DNA of 64,000 nt from Blattamonas nauphoetae (GCA_033064195.1 JARBJD010000069.1:229392-293391); one strand, 5' to 3'; positions 22,640 through 33,434 are shown, counted from the first letter of the stretch. Notes: generated by a model not told the origin, from the sequence alone. Numbers and translations: made by a program.

Positions 22640-23342
22640 ATGAAGAGATGCTGGAAGCTCGCTGCTGAGCCAAAACCAGCTGTGGTTGCTCCTGCGCAAG
22701 CGGAGTAGTGACCGGGCACCATTTTCTGTTCATCGAACCATTTCTGTCGGTCTGCGATCGGACTGACATTAAAAACATACAAACTTCATCATTTCGAATC
22801 ACTCATATCGTGTGAATCATGTTGTGAGAATCGATGGAGATCTTCAATGTTCCGAGAGGGTTCAATGGGTGGATGATGTGTTGGTCGAGTGTGATGATGT
22901 TGACTGGTAGTCGACGAGATGAAGACAAAGTCGGCAGAATCTCTGCTCCACTCGCTTCTCGCTCGTGACTTGAGAGGCATCAACGAGTTTCTTGCTTCTT
23001 TTATCCGACTCCTCGGTATCAAACTTCGTGAGAGCACCATTTGAGAGAACAATCACAGAAACAAAAACTCCCAGCAATCGTTACAATTGATCGATCGACT
23101 GATTGCCTTCCAAAAAAGGAGCTCTCGTCTGGTGAGAGAGTGAGGAGGGAGTGGTTGATGTCATGAACAACAATCTTGATTCTTTCGCCTTTCCGAAGAG
23201 TCGACGACGATCGTCGATGTGTATCGTTCCGGCAGATGAAACCATGAGGTGACGTCAGACCCGAGATACATCACGCAAACAGTGTTTGTTGTCCAAGAGA
23301 AGTCAGAAACTGTGTGAAATGTTCGCTGGTTCTTGTTTGCTT
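22640..23342. repeat. Copied tail of the peroxiredoxin gene plus family flank
   Basis: 22653..22860 repeats the last ~48 coding bases of the peroxiredoxin gene, its TAG and ~150 bases of 3' flank (14679..14890) with few changes. After a deletion, 22920..23120 repeats 15570..15760. 23160..23340 is the common 3' flank, with TTTCCGAAGAGTCGACGACG and ACCATGAGGTGACGTCAGA. This fixes the origin of copy 4 as a segmental duplication of the Prx-copy 1 region. Confidence 0.75.
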
Positions 23343-24416
23343 CTATTGCTGTTCCAGGATGTTCATGCCCTGCAAAGTGTTCCATTCGATCGAGTTAGAT
23401 GCACCACGCACTCCGAAGTTTTCGTCTTTGTCGTTGTGCAGTTTTTCTTCAATCACATCTTCGATGCCCTCCATTCTCAACATTTGGAGCACTATCTTCC
23501 ACATAAATCGCACTTCTCCGCCTTGTTTGTTCCATTTCCGCTTGTCATTGATCATTCCCCACAGAAAACTCCGAATTGGCTCTTCTTTTTCGGTGAATGT
23601 GAGACAACTTGGGATCGTAAGAACGACTGGCATATGAAGAACGAAATCCATTGTCGGTTGATAATATGGACATATCCGGAGGAGATGAGCGAGGAGTTCC
23701 ATAAAATCAGAGGATAGCACTCCATCGACGATCGAATAGCGGTTCAGACACAAATGCCAAATATACTTCTCCAAAGATGCCAAAACTTGCTGAAAAAACG
23801 TATTATGAACAGCTTGTTGCTCATCACCATCTCCAATTCCGAGTAGTCTGAGATAATCCGGAGTTGCGAGCCATACAGAATTGGTGACGATTGAGATGAG
23901 ACAATTGTGGATATCGACCGCATCTACAAATGAAAAAGACTGTGGATTGAGATTTCTGACGAGTTGAGGGATCAGATCAGCTTTGAGGAGTGAAAGTTGG
24001 GTTTTCGTGGAACTGGTTTTAATCAGTGTTCTGAGGATTTTCATTACTGATGCGGTGATAACCGGACTGGCAGACGAAATGAGCACCGCAATGGACTGAA
24101 TGAAGTTTATCAATGAATCATCATTGGTTTGTCCAAAGCTGTTGAGAAATGCATCGGCTGATTCTTGATAATCCAGATCCAGAGATTCGAGAAAATTCAC
24201 GGCTTTCGCTTCGAGAGAGTCATCAAGTGTAGGCTGAAACTTCACAGTGGCAACGAGAGACTGAAAGACAACTGCCATTTCTCGTTCAGTCACAGGTTCT
24301 TCTTCATCCCAATTCAAGAAAGGAGAACAGTCTGGAGAATGTGAAAAGCAGTGGGAAGAAATACCAGGGCAAAAGGAATCAGTGGAGGTGGAAGTCTTCG
24401 TGACCAAATCACTCAT
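23343..24416 (-). CDS. FLNWDEE-family helical protein, copy 4 (intact, 357 aa)
   Basis: 1074 nt from the ATG at 24416; a TTG at 24437 extends the frame but precedes the standard start. The N-terminus is MSDLVTKTSTSTDSFCPGIS, followed by SPDCSPFLNWDEEEPVTERE. The body contains FINFIQS-type helices (DSLINFIQSIAVLISSASPV), LLKADLIPQLVRNLNPQSFS, EKYIWHLCLNRYSIVDG and MPVVLTIPSCLTFTEKEEP. It ends GMNILEQQ, as copy 1 does. Of the uninterrupted copies it is most like copy 1, sharing KLHNDKDENFGVRGA. Function is unknown. Confidence 0.8.
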   Translation of the reverse strand: MSDLVTKTSTSTDSFCPGISSHCFSHSPDCSPFLNWDEEEPVTEREMAVVFQSLVATVKFQPTLDDSLEAKAVNFLESLDLDYQESADAFLNSFGQTNDDSLINFIQSIAVLISSASPVITASVMKILRTLIKTSSTKTQLSLLKADLIPQLVRNLNPQSFSFVDAVDIHNCLISIVTNSVWLATPDYLRLLGIGDGDEQQAVHNTFFQQVLASLEKYIWHLCLNRYSIVDGVLSSDFMELLAHLLRICPYYQPTMDFVLHMPVVLTIPSCLTFTEKEEPIRSFLWGMINDKRKWNKQGGEVRFMWKIVLQMLRMEGIEDVIEEKLHNDKDENFGVRGASNSIEWNTLQGMNILEQQ

Positions 24417-24692
24417 TCTGTCGGATTCTGATGTCAATCACTCGTTATGGATCAAACCACAGAATGAGCGAAACAATGACACTGAGATGAAATTGGCACC
24501 CGAAATGAAGAACAAAAAAGTCAATCAACGAAGATTGGAATGATCCACGATGATATGGAAGCCTGTGAACGAGACTGAAAGAAAGAGAGGATGATGGTGA
24601 AGTGAAACAGAATCAGTAGGCAAGAGACACCATTTTTTGTTTCGTCGAACATCGTAGAAACAATGTAGTCAGTCTGGACCTGACAAGAATCG

Positions 24693-25652
24693 TCAGGATC
24701 GGATTCGTCTGAGCCACAGCACCTCAACAGCGAGATTCTCTTCAACGAACCCTGTTGAGATTCCGAGACAGAGACGAGAAGGGATGCTGTGGAAGATCCC
24801 AGGCTGTTCCTCATCGTCAACAAACAGTCGAGCTTCTCTAGCCCACATGTTCACTCGAATCGCTGCTGTCTGGCCGATTCGATCACACTTCTCGTTGGTT
24901 CCAGCTGGCTTGAATTGTCCTTCATTCCACATGCTTCCATCCCAAAGATTGAAATCAACATCAATCCCATTTCTGATAATGTGGTAGCTTGCTCTGATTT
25001 TGAGTTCCCATTCTCCCTCATCGATCGGAAAAGAGAATGCTGTGGCGTAATCGATGCTTCCTTCGAGTATTTTGTTGATTTGTGTGAATGTGGTTGGGGT
25101 AAGTCTGATTCGACTTCTGTTGAGTGTTTTGAGTGATTCGGTTCCGACCCAAATCGGAAGATCGGTTTGCAGAAGGTTCATCCGCTCCATCTTCTCAACC
25201 ATCTCTCTCTTCTCTCTCTCACTCTTCTCCTTCTCTTTTTTCAGTACTTCAAGTTCTTTCCTTGTTTTCTTCACTTCATCTGATAATTTCTCTTTGTCTC
25301 GTTGAGCTTGTTCTTTCTCATCTTCTGCTTTCTTCAGCTTTGCCTCTGCCTGTCTTTGCATCTCCTCTGCCATCCTTTTCCCTTCTTCATCTGTTTTTAT
25401 GATATCTTCGGCCTGTTTCCCTGCTGCCTGCACTGTCACTTGTTGTGTTTGTTCTGGTGCTGCTGGTGACTCGACAGGGACTTCAGTGTCGACAGCTGCC
25501 CTTCCAGTCTCCAGACAGCACCCATCCATGCAGGCTGTGAACGAAGCAGACGATGTGATGTGTGTCGCCCAGAACTCCAGCGACTGCGGAGACAGCGTGG
25601 CTAGTCGCGAGGTCGGCTGTGTCGATGTTCTGTCGGTCTGTCTGCACGCCAC
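24693..25652 (-). CDS. Coiled-coil protein with C-terminal SPRY-like domain
   Basis: The open frame has 319 residues. The real start may be the ATG at 25529 (MDGCCLETGRAAVDTE), because residues 1-41 look non-coding. A Glu/Gln/Pro segment is followed by a long charged coiled coil, about residues 80-160 (RMAEEMQRQAEAKLKKAEDE through REKREMVEKMERM). Then comes a beta-rich domain that starts LPIWVGTESLKTLNRSRIRL. It continues IDEGEWELKIRASYHII, DFNLWDGSMWNE and RLFVDDEEQPGIFHSIPSRL and ends VEENLAVEVLWLRRIRS. The pattern, with a turn-rich 'DDEEQPG' near the end, resembles SPRY/B30.2 folds. I recall this module from many Blattamonas proteins, some with kinase domains; here no kinase is present. 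It may therefore be a truncated or split member. Function would be protein binding, by inference. Confidence 0.6.
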   Translation of the reverse strand: MACRQTDRTSTQPTSRLATLSPQSLEFWATHITSSASFTACMDGCCLETGRAAVDTEVPVESPAAPEQTQQVTVQAAGKQAEDIIKTDEEGKRMAEEMQRQAEAKLKKAEDEKEQAQRDKEKLSDEVKKTRKELEVLKKEKEKSEREKREMVEKMERMNLLQTDLPIWVGTESLKTLNRSRIRLTPTTFTQINKILEGSIDYATAFSFPIDEGEWELKIRASYHIIRNGIDVDFNLWDGSMWNEGQFKPAGTNEKCDRIGQTAAIRVNMWAREARLFVDDEEQPGIFHSIPSRLCLGISTGFVEENLAVEVLWLRRIRS

Positions 25653-26309
25653 AGCGTTCGCTTGTGCTGCTTTCCCTCAACTCAGCCAACAGCATTCTCG
25701 TCCTTCTCTTGAGTGCGGTTGAGGTTGGGTTTGGGAAAAGTGACGGGACAGCTGGTCATCAGTTGCGGTGTCGTGGGCGAGAGCGACGCAAAGCAACACC
25801 GAGCTTCGTCTCGCGCAGCTGACACAGGCGGAGAGAGGTGCGGGAGGGGAGTCGTCCACTTCCTTCTCACTGCCTCTTCATCTCTCCAATCTCCTTCTCA
25901 CTCTTCTTCCTTCTCGAGCACACATCCATCTCTCCACCATCCATCCACTTCCACTTCCTCCGCCCCTCGTTCTCGTGATCCACGCGCCTTCTCCGATCGT
26001 CTCGTCCTCAAATCCCTTTCTCCTTTTCTTCCGGCATCTCACACTTCCACACTTCCGACTCTCGCTCTCTCACTTCAAACAACCACAGACACCAGAACAC
26101 CCACACAACCATCTCAACTGCCCCACTCTTCCTTTCCCCGTCCGCCACTCTCCGGACATCCTGCGCGGAAATCAGAAATGGGGTCACAATCAGACGAGAG
26201 GAAGAAAGGCAAGTGTGTGTGCATGTGGACGAGAGAGAGAGGAGAGCAGATGCATCCAGCCAGGCTCAAGAGGCCTTTCACGAACGCCATTTCGATTGGT
26301 GGACTGTTC
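25653..26309. other. No supported gene
   Basis: C/T-rich on the plus strand (25860..26160). The long plus frames are low-complexity Ser/Pro translations and look spurious. It may hold the promoter of the minus-strand SPRY-like gene. Confidence 0.4.
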
Positions 26310-26995
26310 TTAATAGTGTCCAGGTCGGGGAGGGTTCATGCCCAGCAGGTTGTCCAAACCGATCGAACTGGCAACAACAAGACGTCGTTCGGGTGTATTT
26401 TTGTTATTTCGCAGTTTTTCTTCAATCACATCTTCGAAGCCCTCCATTCTCAACATTAAAATCACTGTCTTCCATATCTGTTGCTCTGATCCCCTCGTTT
26501 TGTTGTATTGTCGCTGGATTTGGATCATTTCATTCAGAAAACGCCAGATTGAGCCATCATCTTCGAAGAATGCGAGACAGCTTGGGATCGTGAGAAACAG
26601 GGGCATATGAAGAACAAAATCCATTGTCTGTTGATAAGATGGACATAATCGGATGAGTTGGATGAGTAGTGCCAGAAAATTTCTGGATTGTAATTTTTCG
26701 ACCATCGAAAATCGGTTCACGCACAAATGCCCAATATACTTTTCTGAAGGGACCACAACGTGCTTCAAGATCGTCTTGTGAACAGCTTGATGTTCATTGC
26801 CATCTTCAATTCCGATTCTTGCGAGACTATCCGGTGTTGCGAGGCAGACAGAGTTGACGAGACTGAGAAGGAGAGAAGTGTGGATATCCACTGCTTGAGC
26901 AATTGGAAGACATTGCGGATTGAGAGAGAAGATGAGTTGAGGGATCAGATCAGCTTTGACGAGAGAATACCGGACTTTGGCTGAACAGTTCGTCA

Positions 26996-27343
26996 TAGAC
27001 CCTCCACAAAACCGGTTTTATTTATGAAACCGGCTAAAATCAAAATAAGACGTTTCATCCACAATTTCGCCAAAATCTCTGAACACGTCACGTAATACAC
27101 CATTTCAAGAAGAACTAGAGATTTTTCAAAAACCAAGAAGTGACGAAAAGAAGGCATTTTCCCCATTATTTGGAAACTTTCTCATGTTTTTTTGCGATTT
27201 TGATGATATTCTCTCTTATCAAACTACTGTTACCATGTTTCTAAGAGGTATTAAAGTACAATTCTTACATTATATTATGAAAAATGACCTTATAATGAAT
27301 AAAACCGGTTTTGTATATTTTAGCCGGTTTTGTGGAGGCACTA
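26996..27343. mobile_element. 348-bp TIR element, TCA target duplication
   Basis: Left end TAGACCCTCCACAAAACCGG; right end is the near-complement, CCGGTTTTGTGGAGGCACTA. Flanks are TCA/TCA on the plus strand. Subterminal AAACCGGTTTT palindromes repeat at each end and the middle is AT-rich. It encodes nothing. Its frame-restoring boundary is a 3-bp duplication, unlike the TA elements. Confidence 0.75.
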
Positions 27344-27701
27344 TCAGCAGAGTTTTGACCATCTTCATTGAGGCAGTGATGATAACTTGATTGGCTGAAG
27401 AAATGAGTACCACAATGCAATGAACGAAGTTGCTTAAAGATTCAGCAGTGGACGATGCAAGGGTGCTGAGAAAGGCATCGACATTTGATGGAGTCCCCCG
27501 TTGAACAGATTCTAGAAGCTTCACTGCTTTCGCTTCCAGAGAGTTTCAATTGTAGGCTGGAACTGCACAGTGGCAACCAGAGACTGCAATATAATTGCTT
27601 GTTCATGTTCAGATTCAAGTTTTTCTTCGTTCCAATTCAGGAACGGCGAACAATCCATAGAAAATGGCCTCTGAGAGGAGGGTAAATCAGAGCGGGTTGT
27701 A

Positions 27702-29153
27702 TACTGCCCGACACGACGACTTGATTCGGCTGTACAATGTTTTTCTTTTTTTGAATAGAGGCACAATTAGTTTCAATTTTCTGTAAATGATAATTTAGAG
27801 AGTTAGACACCTTGTGATAAAAAATTGGACACCAAAAAATTCTGAGTGACACGAAAACTGTAACACAAAAAAAATGATGGACATGTTCATCACGACATGA
27901 CACGTGATTCACTTCATCCTGCTCGACCGCTCTGATATTTCGTCATTTTTCCTCCACGATTGGAACACATGAGGAGGCTGTCGCCACATGAAAGAACGAA
28001 ATCGACAATACTTTCTTGTGGGATCGAGTTCGTGGCACGCACGATTGTCTTTCGAAGTGAATCAATTATGACATTAATCACATAATTTTCAAAAAAAAGT
28101 GAGAAAGGTTTTCCCCGAAGGTGTTTGATGGTGTTCATGTTGGAAGAACCCGTGGGATGAAATTCTTAGCTCATATTTCCCCTTTTGATTCTAGAAAGTT
28201 CCATTGTTTTCCTGTTCCAGACCGTGATATCACTGAGAAAGACATGCGTGTGGAGGGGATGGTACATTTTGGCCTTGGTTCGTCACTTGATGGGAGACTC
28301 AGAGGAAGCTTCAAAAGCATACTCTTTCCACGGAAGACAACTTTGGCAGAAAAACGAATCCCAACCCATCCCCAAATCCTGAGTTAAAAGAGGTGATATG
28401 TGACCTTGATCCTTGGCAAGGTATGTTTTTTCCGTCTGTCATTGTCGAATGTCTCTGGTCCTCTCCCTCTTGAATTTTTTGAATCCTCAAACATTCAAAG
28501 CTCATCAATTCAAACCTTTCGAACGAGTGTCCTTTGCGAAAGCGAAACGTTTTTGAAATTGATTGGAACGTGACGGAGGAACTCTGGAAGATGAATTGAG
28601 ACAGTTTGGATTCATTTTGAAGATGCATTGGAAGGAAAGGCTTGACTTGCTGCTTTTCAGATTTCTCTTCAGTTGACCGACTGTTCTGTAGGACTTGGTT
28701 TTGATTTCGATCTGAACATTTTTCTAGATCTTGATGATGTCAAGCTGTGGTGGGCCTTTTCATTTCGCGATTCGCTGTCAATCATCGACGATCAGCGTGT
28801 TGGTGAACTTGGAGACGGTATTGACAGAGCCTCCAAGAGGAAGAGCTGTCTCATTTCTTCCCTTTCTTCTTCGTCTAGCCTTCATGATCTATCTCTGCGC
28901 GGACATTGACAATCATTGTTCCATTTGTGAGTGCAATCCGAGGTGAATCACATGTCATGTCGTATGACGAATGTCCCCCTACAGTTGCATTTCATGTCAT
29001 TCTCTCTTATTTTTCACAGTTGTTCTTCCAAAAAAATCACAGAGATGTATAACTCAAGGTAGTTGAAGTGAGTGAAAAATGAACTCTCAACTCTCTCTTG
29101 TTCTGTCAAAAAACAAAAATTACTGGTGGATCTAGTCGCCGTGACGCGCAGTA
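27702..29153. mobile_element. 1452-bp element with imperfect TIRs and TA duplication
   Basis: Ends are TACTGCCCGACACGACGACT and, reversed, TACTGCGCGTCACGGCGACT; TA flanks both. The TIR is about 26 bp with several mismatches. The interior holds short frames only. The best is at 28185..28382 (+), containing HLMGDSEEASKAYSFHGRQL, possibly a fragment of a captured gene. Another plus frame spans 28673..28909. No transposase is recognised, so it is probably non-autonomous. Confidence 0.65.
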
Positions 29154-29193
29154 TATTTGAGGTGGCAGCTGTTTTCTTGTCAATCGCGGTCAT

Positions 29194-29971
29194 TTGGACA
29201 GTTTCAGAAACAAAACGCTAGTTATGGGTCAACACAAAGAATCGAAGAAAGAGAATGAGATGAAATGGGTGTTGAAAAAGAAGAAGGAAAAGCAGCCAAC
29301 AAAGACTGATACAATCCATCAACAAAGAGAATATCCCACAATCACGGTTGGGAACAGCGTCAACACGCAATCCCCAAAAGCCAAGCAAAGAGAATCGAGA
29401 GCAGTTGAGGGAGCAGGGCTGCTTCGATCAGTGTTCGGAAGAGCTGGTGTGCACAGAGATCGTTCGGAGGACGGAGCGATGCATGTCCAGTATCGTTTCC
29501 ATCGCATTGCTTCCCCCGCTTCAGGTCCTCCTTCTGCTTCTCGTTTCGAGAGGGGGAGAGATCAGCATTTGGGTGGTGTGCATGAACAACCATTTTGATT
29601 CTGTCTCCTTTCCGAAGTGTCGACGACGATCGTCGATGTGGATCCATTCGGAAATGGCATCGCAAGTACGTCCACAACAGAAGACGATCCTGTGGCACAA
29701 TCACAAATCAAAGATCTCACACAAACCGCAGCCAATCGTCAGCATCGACAGCTTCCATTTCGGAGCAGTTGGAGCAGTGCGAGAGTGGCGGCGAAGGAGA
29801 GGGAGAGTGTGTGGCGATCATCAATCGAGACTGGCTGGGGAGAATCCAAATCTTTCCCGCAAACCAAACCATGAGGTGACGTCAGAGTCGACAACAATCA
29901 CACACAATCAGTGTTTGTGGTCCGAAAAAAGTCGGAAACAAGACGAAAGGTTCGCTGGTTCTTGTCCGATT
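29194..29971. repeat. 5' flank of copy 5 and 3' flank of copy 6
   Basis: 29194..29290 is the upstream region of copy 5. 29530..29970 is the full-length version of the common downstream repeat, with GGTGGTGTGCATGAACAACC, TTTCCGAAGTGTCGACGACG, ATCCTGTGGCACAATCACAA and ACCATGAGGTGACGTCAGA. It is closely similar to 33890..34320 and 51245..51675. Frames across it are not conserved as protein. Confidence 0.65.
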
Positions 29972-31937
29972 CTACCAAGGCTCTGGAAGGTTCATGCCCA
30001 GAAGACTGTTCCATGTGATCGAGCGGGGAACAATCCAACTTCCAAAGTATCCGCTTTTGTCGTTTCGCAGCCTTTCCTCAACCACATCTTCGTTGCCCTC
30101 CATTCTCAACGTTCGATGCATAGTCTTCCCGATCTGTCGCTCCTCTCCCCTTTTCTTGTTCCATCCCAGCTGGGCCTTGATTATGTCAACCAGAAAACGC
30201 CAGATTGAGCCATCATCTTCGAAGAATGCGATACAACTTGGGATGGTGAGAAAGACAGGCATATGAAAAACAAAATCCATTGTCGGTTGATAATATGCAC
30301 ATATCCGGAGGAGGTGAGCAAGAAGACGCATGAATTCTTTAGACATGTCACCATCAACGATCGAATTGCGGTTCACGCACAAATGCATGATATACTTCTC
30401 CGATGGGGCGAGAACTTGCTTCAGAACTGTCTCGTGAACAGCTTGTTGTTCATTCCCATCTTCAATTCCGAGTTCTTCCAGACTACCCGGTTTTGCGAGG
30501 CAGACAAAATGTCGGACGATGTTCATGATGTTGACGTGGATATCGACTGCTTCCGTGAAAGAAAGAGGCTGTGGATTGAGAGTGACGATGAGTTGAGGGA
30601 TCAGATTAGCTTTGACAAGGGCAAGGAGGGGTTTAGCTGAACAGAGCCAAATCAGATAATCAGTCACGGACAAAAGTAAGTGGTCACCCCTTCCTGCATT
30701 TATGACTAGATGATTTTTCACACTTGTTTCGTAAACACTTCACCCTTTTGAAAGACTGTCATTTTTCAAATATAAAACAAAAAAGAGAATGTGAAGTGGA
30801 AATCGAGATGTTTGATTGAGGAGTCTCCCAAGGTACTTTTGATCGCGGCTGTATCAATCTGTCTCCTCTTCCAAAGAGAGGAGATGTGACCTGTGGAATA
30901 TGATCCTCCACTGAGAACTGTCAGTTTCCGCTCCCTGCAGAGATGATGGATGATCTGAAGCTGAAAAGTGTGATTTCTGTCTTCTTCATCTCACCTCACC
31001 CATCCGTGTAACTCTCCAGAACTCTTTAACTGCTCTTGAGAATGCGTGTTTGCCCCTCATCCAACGAATTGCTGACAAATGTGGTGTGTCAGGATGTTGA
31101 CGAAATTCTCAGAATCTTGTTGTCACTACAGCATGTCACAATAATAAAGTCGAGGATAGTATCAACTTAATCTTCGTGAAAGTGAACGTTTGAAAGAGTT
31201 ACACGGATGGGTGAGGTGAGATGAAGAAGACAGAAATCACACTTTTCAGCTTCAGATCATCCATCATCTCTGCAGGGAGCGGAAACTGACAGTTCTCAGT
31301 GGAGGATCATATTCCACAGGTCACATCTCCTCTCTTTGGAAGAGGAGACAGATTGATACAGCCGCGATCAAAAGTACCTTGGGAGACTCCTCAATCAAAC
31401 ATCTCGATTTCCACTTCACATTCTCTTTTTTGTTTTATATTTGAAAAATGACAGTCTTTCAAAAGGGTGAAGTGTTTACGAAACAAGTGTGAAAAATCAT
31501 CTGGTCATAAATGCAGGAAGGGGTGACCACTTACTTTTGTCCGTGACTGAATGGAGCATCTCCATTGCAGCTGTGGTGATAGCCTGACTGGGCGTGGAAA
31601 GGAGCACCACAATGCACTGCACGAAGTTGGTTAAAGATTCAGCAGTGGACGATGCAAGGCTTCTGAGAAAACCATCCGCGGATGATTCATTATAGGGTTT
31701 TACAGATTCGAGAAACCTCACAGCTTTTGCTTCCTGAGAGGCATCAAGTGTAGGCTGCAACTTCACAGTGGCAACGAGGGACCGAAAGATAGCTACCTTT
31801 TCGGATTCACATGGATTGTTTTGTACGTTCCAATTCAGGAACGGTGAGCTATCCATTGAAAATGGTAATTCAAAGGAGGGCATGGAAGATCGAGTTGTAC
31901 TTGAAAAAGCATTGATTTCAATGGTTACATTCTCCAT
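29972..31937 (-). pseudogene. FLNWDEE-family copy 6, split by an 889-bp palindrome
   Basis: N-terminal part 31937..31553: MENVTIEINAFSSTTRSSMP, SMDSSPFLNWNVQNNPCESE, then VVLLSTPSQAITTAAMEML. C-terminal part 30660..29972: YLIWLCSAKPLLALVKANLI through EKYIMHLCVNRNSIVDGDMS to LLGMNLPEPW. Removing the palindrome and one AAT gives exactly 1074 nt, 357 residues, with no other lesion. The insertion lies between codons for Met-Leu-His and Tyr-Leu-Ile, the same codon as in copy 8. Confidence 0.78.
30661..31549. mobile_element. 889-bp foldback element A, AAT target duplication
   Basis: Ends are CAGTCACGGACAAAAGTAAG and its complement, flanked by AAT. The arms of about 355 bp (30661..31016 and 31194..31549) are near-perfect reverse complements. 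The ~180-bp centre is unpaired. It encodes nothing convincing. It has the same length and ends as the element at 40788..41676, but the arm sequences differ substantially between the two. Confidence 0.85.
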
Positions 31938-32234
31938 TTCGTCAGATTTGATGAAGAAATGCTCGTTATGGGTCTGAACTCAACAGCGTTATTTAGAGTT
32001 CTCACATCAAAAACTACCTTGAAATGAATGAGAAATACATATTGAAGAGTATCAGTACACACAGAAAAAAGACTGAAGAGAGAGTGTCCAATTCATGGCT
32101 TCTGAAGCGTTTTGATCACAATTCGCCAATTTCCATTCAATCAAGAAAGATTCGACGAATATCCCGTTCTTCAACGAATCGCAGATTGTGTGAGGGCTGA
32201 CTTCTGCTTGTCTGTGTCTGTTCCGACCACAAAT
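31938..32234. other. Spacer between copy 6 and the UBX gene
   Basis: Contains the upstream box of copy 6 at 31961..31972. The rest is AT-rich, with no gene; part may be the 3' untranslated region of the UBX gene. Confidence 0.4.
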
Positions 32235-33434
32235 CTAATCATTTTCGACGTCTCCCACATCATCCTCGTCCTCTTCCACTTCGATCAAAACCGCCGACCG
32301 GGGGCACAGCCCAGCGCTCTCCAACGTCTGCCCATGATCGTCAAGCCGCCTCCGTGGCAGAGACACCGCATGGATCGTCTTCCCCATCAGTTCTTCATCC
32401 AGCGTCCGCACCACTGCTAACAGGTTCGCAATCGTGTGTCCCACCAGGAAACGACGAACAACAGGCCGGGCGGGCGGCGGAAGGCGGATTTGGAGAGTGC
32501 AGAGTTGGTCGGCGGGAGTGGCTTCGTCGGGCTCTTCGACAAAGGCTGCTTTCGTCAGTTCCGTGTTCATCGTCAACTGGTCGTTCTTCTGTCGCTCTCT
32601 TTCGATGTCCAGTTCCTTTTGTTTTTGCTTCGCCTCCTTTTCCTCTTCCATCATTCGGAACAGCCGCGCTTGTTCTTCTTTCATCGATTCCTCTTTCGCT
32701 TTGTCAATCAGCATCGATTCTTCGTATTCTGCGTTTGTCGATTCAATGATCATCCGCTCTTCCTCCAATTCTTGCTGCTTTCGCTCCCGTTCCTCTTGTT
32801 CAAGTCTCAGTCTTTCAGCTGTCATTCCCGGCTCAGGCATGACATCAAATCGTTGCCCATCAAACATCAGCGAAGCAAACGTGTAGTTCAGCCGATGCCC
32901 GTCAATTTCTGTCTGTCTCACATCCAATGCTTGCAGAATGTTCACAAGCGTCAGATCCACATCCATCGCTTCTTTCGTTCGAAGAAACCCGTGCACATTG
33001 AGACACGGAAAAGAAAACGACACAATATAACATGCAAAGTTGGAAGGGGAATATGGCAGAGTTTGGGCTTGTTCAGGTGTGACCAGCATCCCGAAGTATT
33101 GAAGTTGATCCTGAGTCACTTCACGCACACCTTCTGCACAGAGCACAGTTTGTGAAAAGCGAACTGCAAAAGATTGCTCAGTCGTCACGACAATGCAGAG
33201 TGGTGTACGCTGCATTTGGGAGGCGAAGAGGGTTTGGCCGAGTGAGGCTGTAGAAAATGTGATTGGCAACGGCGGAGTGATTGATGAGAGTGCGGTGATG
33301 TATGGGGAAATAGGTTGATTGGTGGAGATGTTGAGGAGAGTGTGGAAGAAGGAGAGAAAGACGGGTGGGGAGAAGTCTTCCAGGAGATCCGCCTGGAGAT
33401 GAGCGCGAGGTTGCTGAGAGGAGCATCGGTTCAT
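32235..33434 (-). CDS. UAS/UBX-domain protein, probable Cdc48/p97 adaptor
   Basis: 399 residues, single exon. Residues ~20-185 fit a thioredoxin-like UAS domain, with PLCIVVTTEQSFAVRFSQTV and a late NILQALDVRQTEIDGHRLNY. A highly charged coiled coil follows at ~205-285, starting RLRLEQEERERKQQELEEER. It includes STNAEYEESMLIDKAKEES, the 'QdxxYeeSLxxDkxKe' signature of FAF1/UBXD8-type proteins. Residues ~310-385 form a UBX fold: TLQIRLPPPARPVVRRFLVG, TIANLLAVVRTLDEEL, then LPRRRLDDHGQTLESAGLC in place of the usual FPRR loop, and SAVLIEVEEDED. Such proteins bind Cdc48/p97 and help extract or degrade ubiquitinated, often ER or lipid-droplet, substrates. No UBA domain or membrane hairpin is seen. 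The first residues (MNRCSSQQPRAH) fall in DNA resembling a family-gene relic, so the original N-terminus may have been lost or lie in another exon. Confidence 0.8.
   Translation of the reverse strand: MNRCSSQQPRAHLQADLLEDFSPPVFLSFFHTLLNISTNQPISPYITALSSITPPLPITFSTASLGQTLFASQMQRTPLCIVVTTEQSFAVRFSQTVLCAEGVREVTQDQLQYFGMLVTPEQAQTLPYSPSNFACYIVSFSFPCLNVHGFLRTKEAMDVDLTLVNILQALDVRQTEIDGHRLNYTFASLMFDGQRFDVMPEPGMTAERLRLEQEERERKQQELEEERMIIESTNAEYEESMLIDKAKEESMKEEQARLFRMMEEEKEAKQKQKELDIERERQKNDQLTMNTELTKAAFVEEPDEATPADQLCTLQIRLPPPARPVVRRFLVGHTIANLLAVVRTLDEELMGKTIHAVSLPRRRLDDHGQTLESAGLCPRSAVLIEVEEDEDDVGDVEND

Larger units (their letters stand above)
26310..29193 (-). pseudogene. FLNWDEE-family copy 5, split by two insertions and one frameshift
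   Basis: Three segments make up one family member. 29193..29156 starts MTAIDKKTAATSN. 27701..27347 continues TTRSDLPSSQRPFSMDCSPF and reaches SANQVIITASMKMVKTLL. 26995..26310 resumes TNCSAKVRYSLVKADLIPQ and ends LLGMNPPRPGHY. Removing both inserts with one copy of each target duplication gives a join collinear with copy 2 at both junctions and a total of 1079 nt. One base is missing near 27545, within the run coding QPTIETLWK, which breaks the frame. So this copy is dead apart from the insertions. The upstream box (GCTAGTTATGGG on the plus strand, 29217..29228) is kept at the 23-nt spacing. Confidence 0.75.

Noticed and set aside
25713-26459. 248-residue plus-strand frame as a gene
   Set aside because: Low-complexity Ser/Pro/His translation of C/T-rich DNA; its end overlaps the 3' end of family copy 5 on the other strand.
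26996-27343. TA duplication for the 348-bp element
   Set aside because: A TA boundary leaves extra bases and a stop in the joined gene; the TCA boundary gives an exact collinear join.
30661-31549. Element A as a spliceosomal intron, since GTAAGT occurs 15 bases inside one end
   Set aside because: No matching AG lies where splicing would restore the ORF, and element B has GGAAGT there on the corresponding strand.
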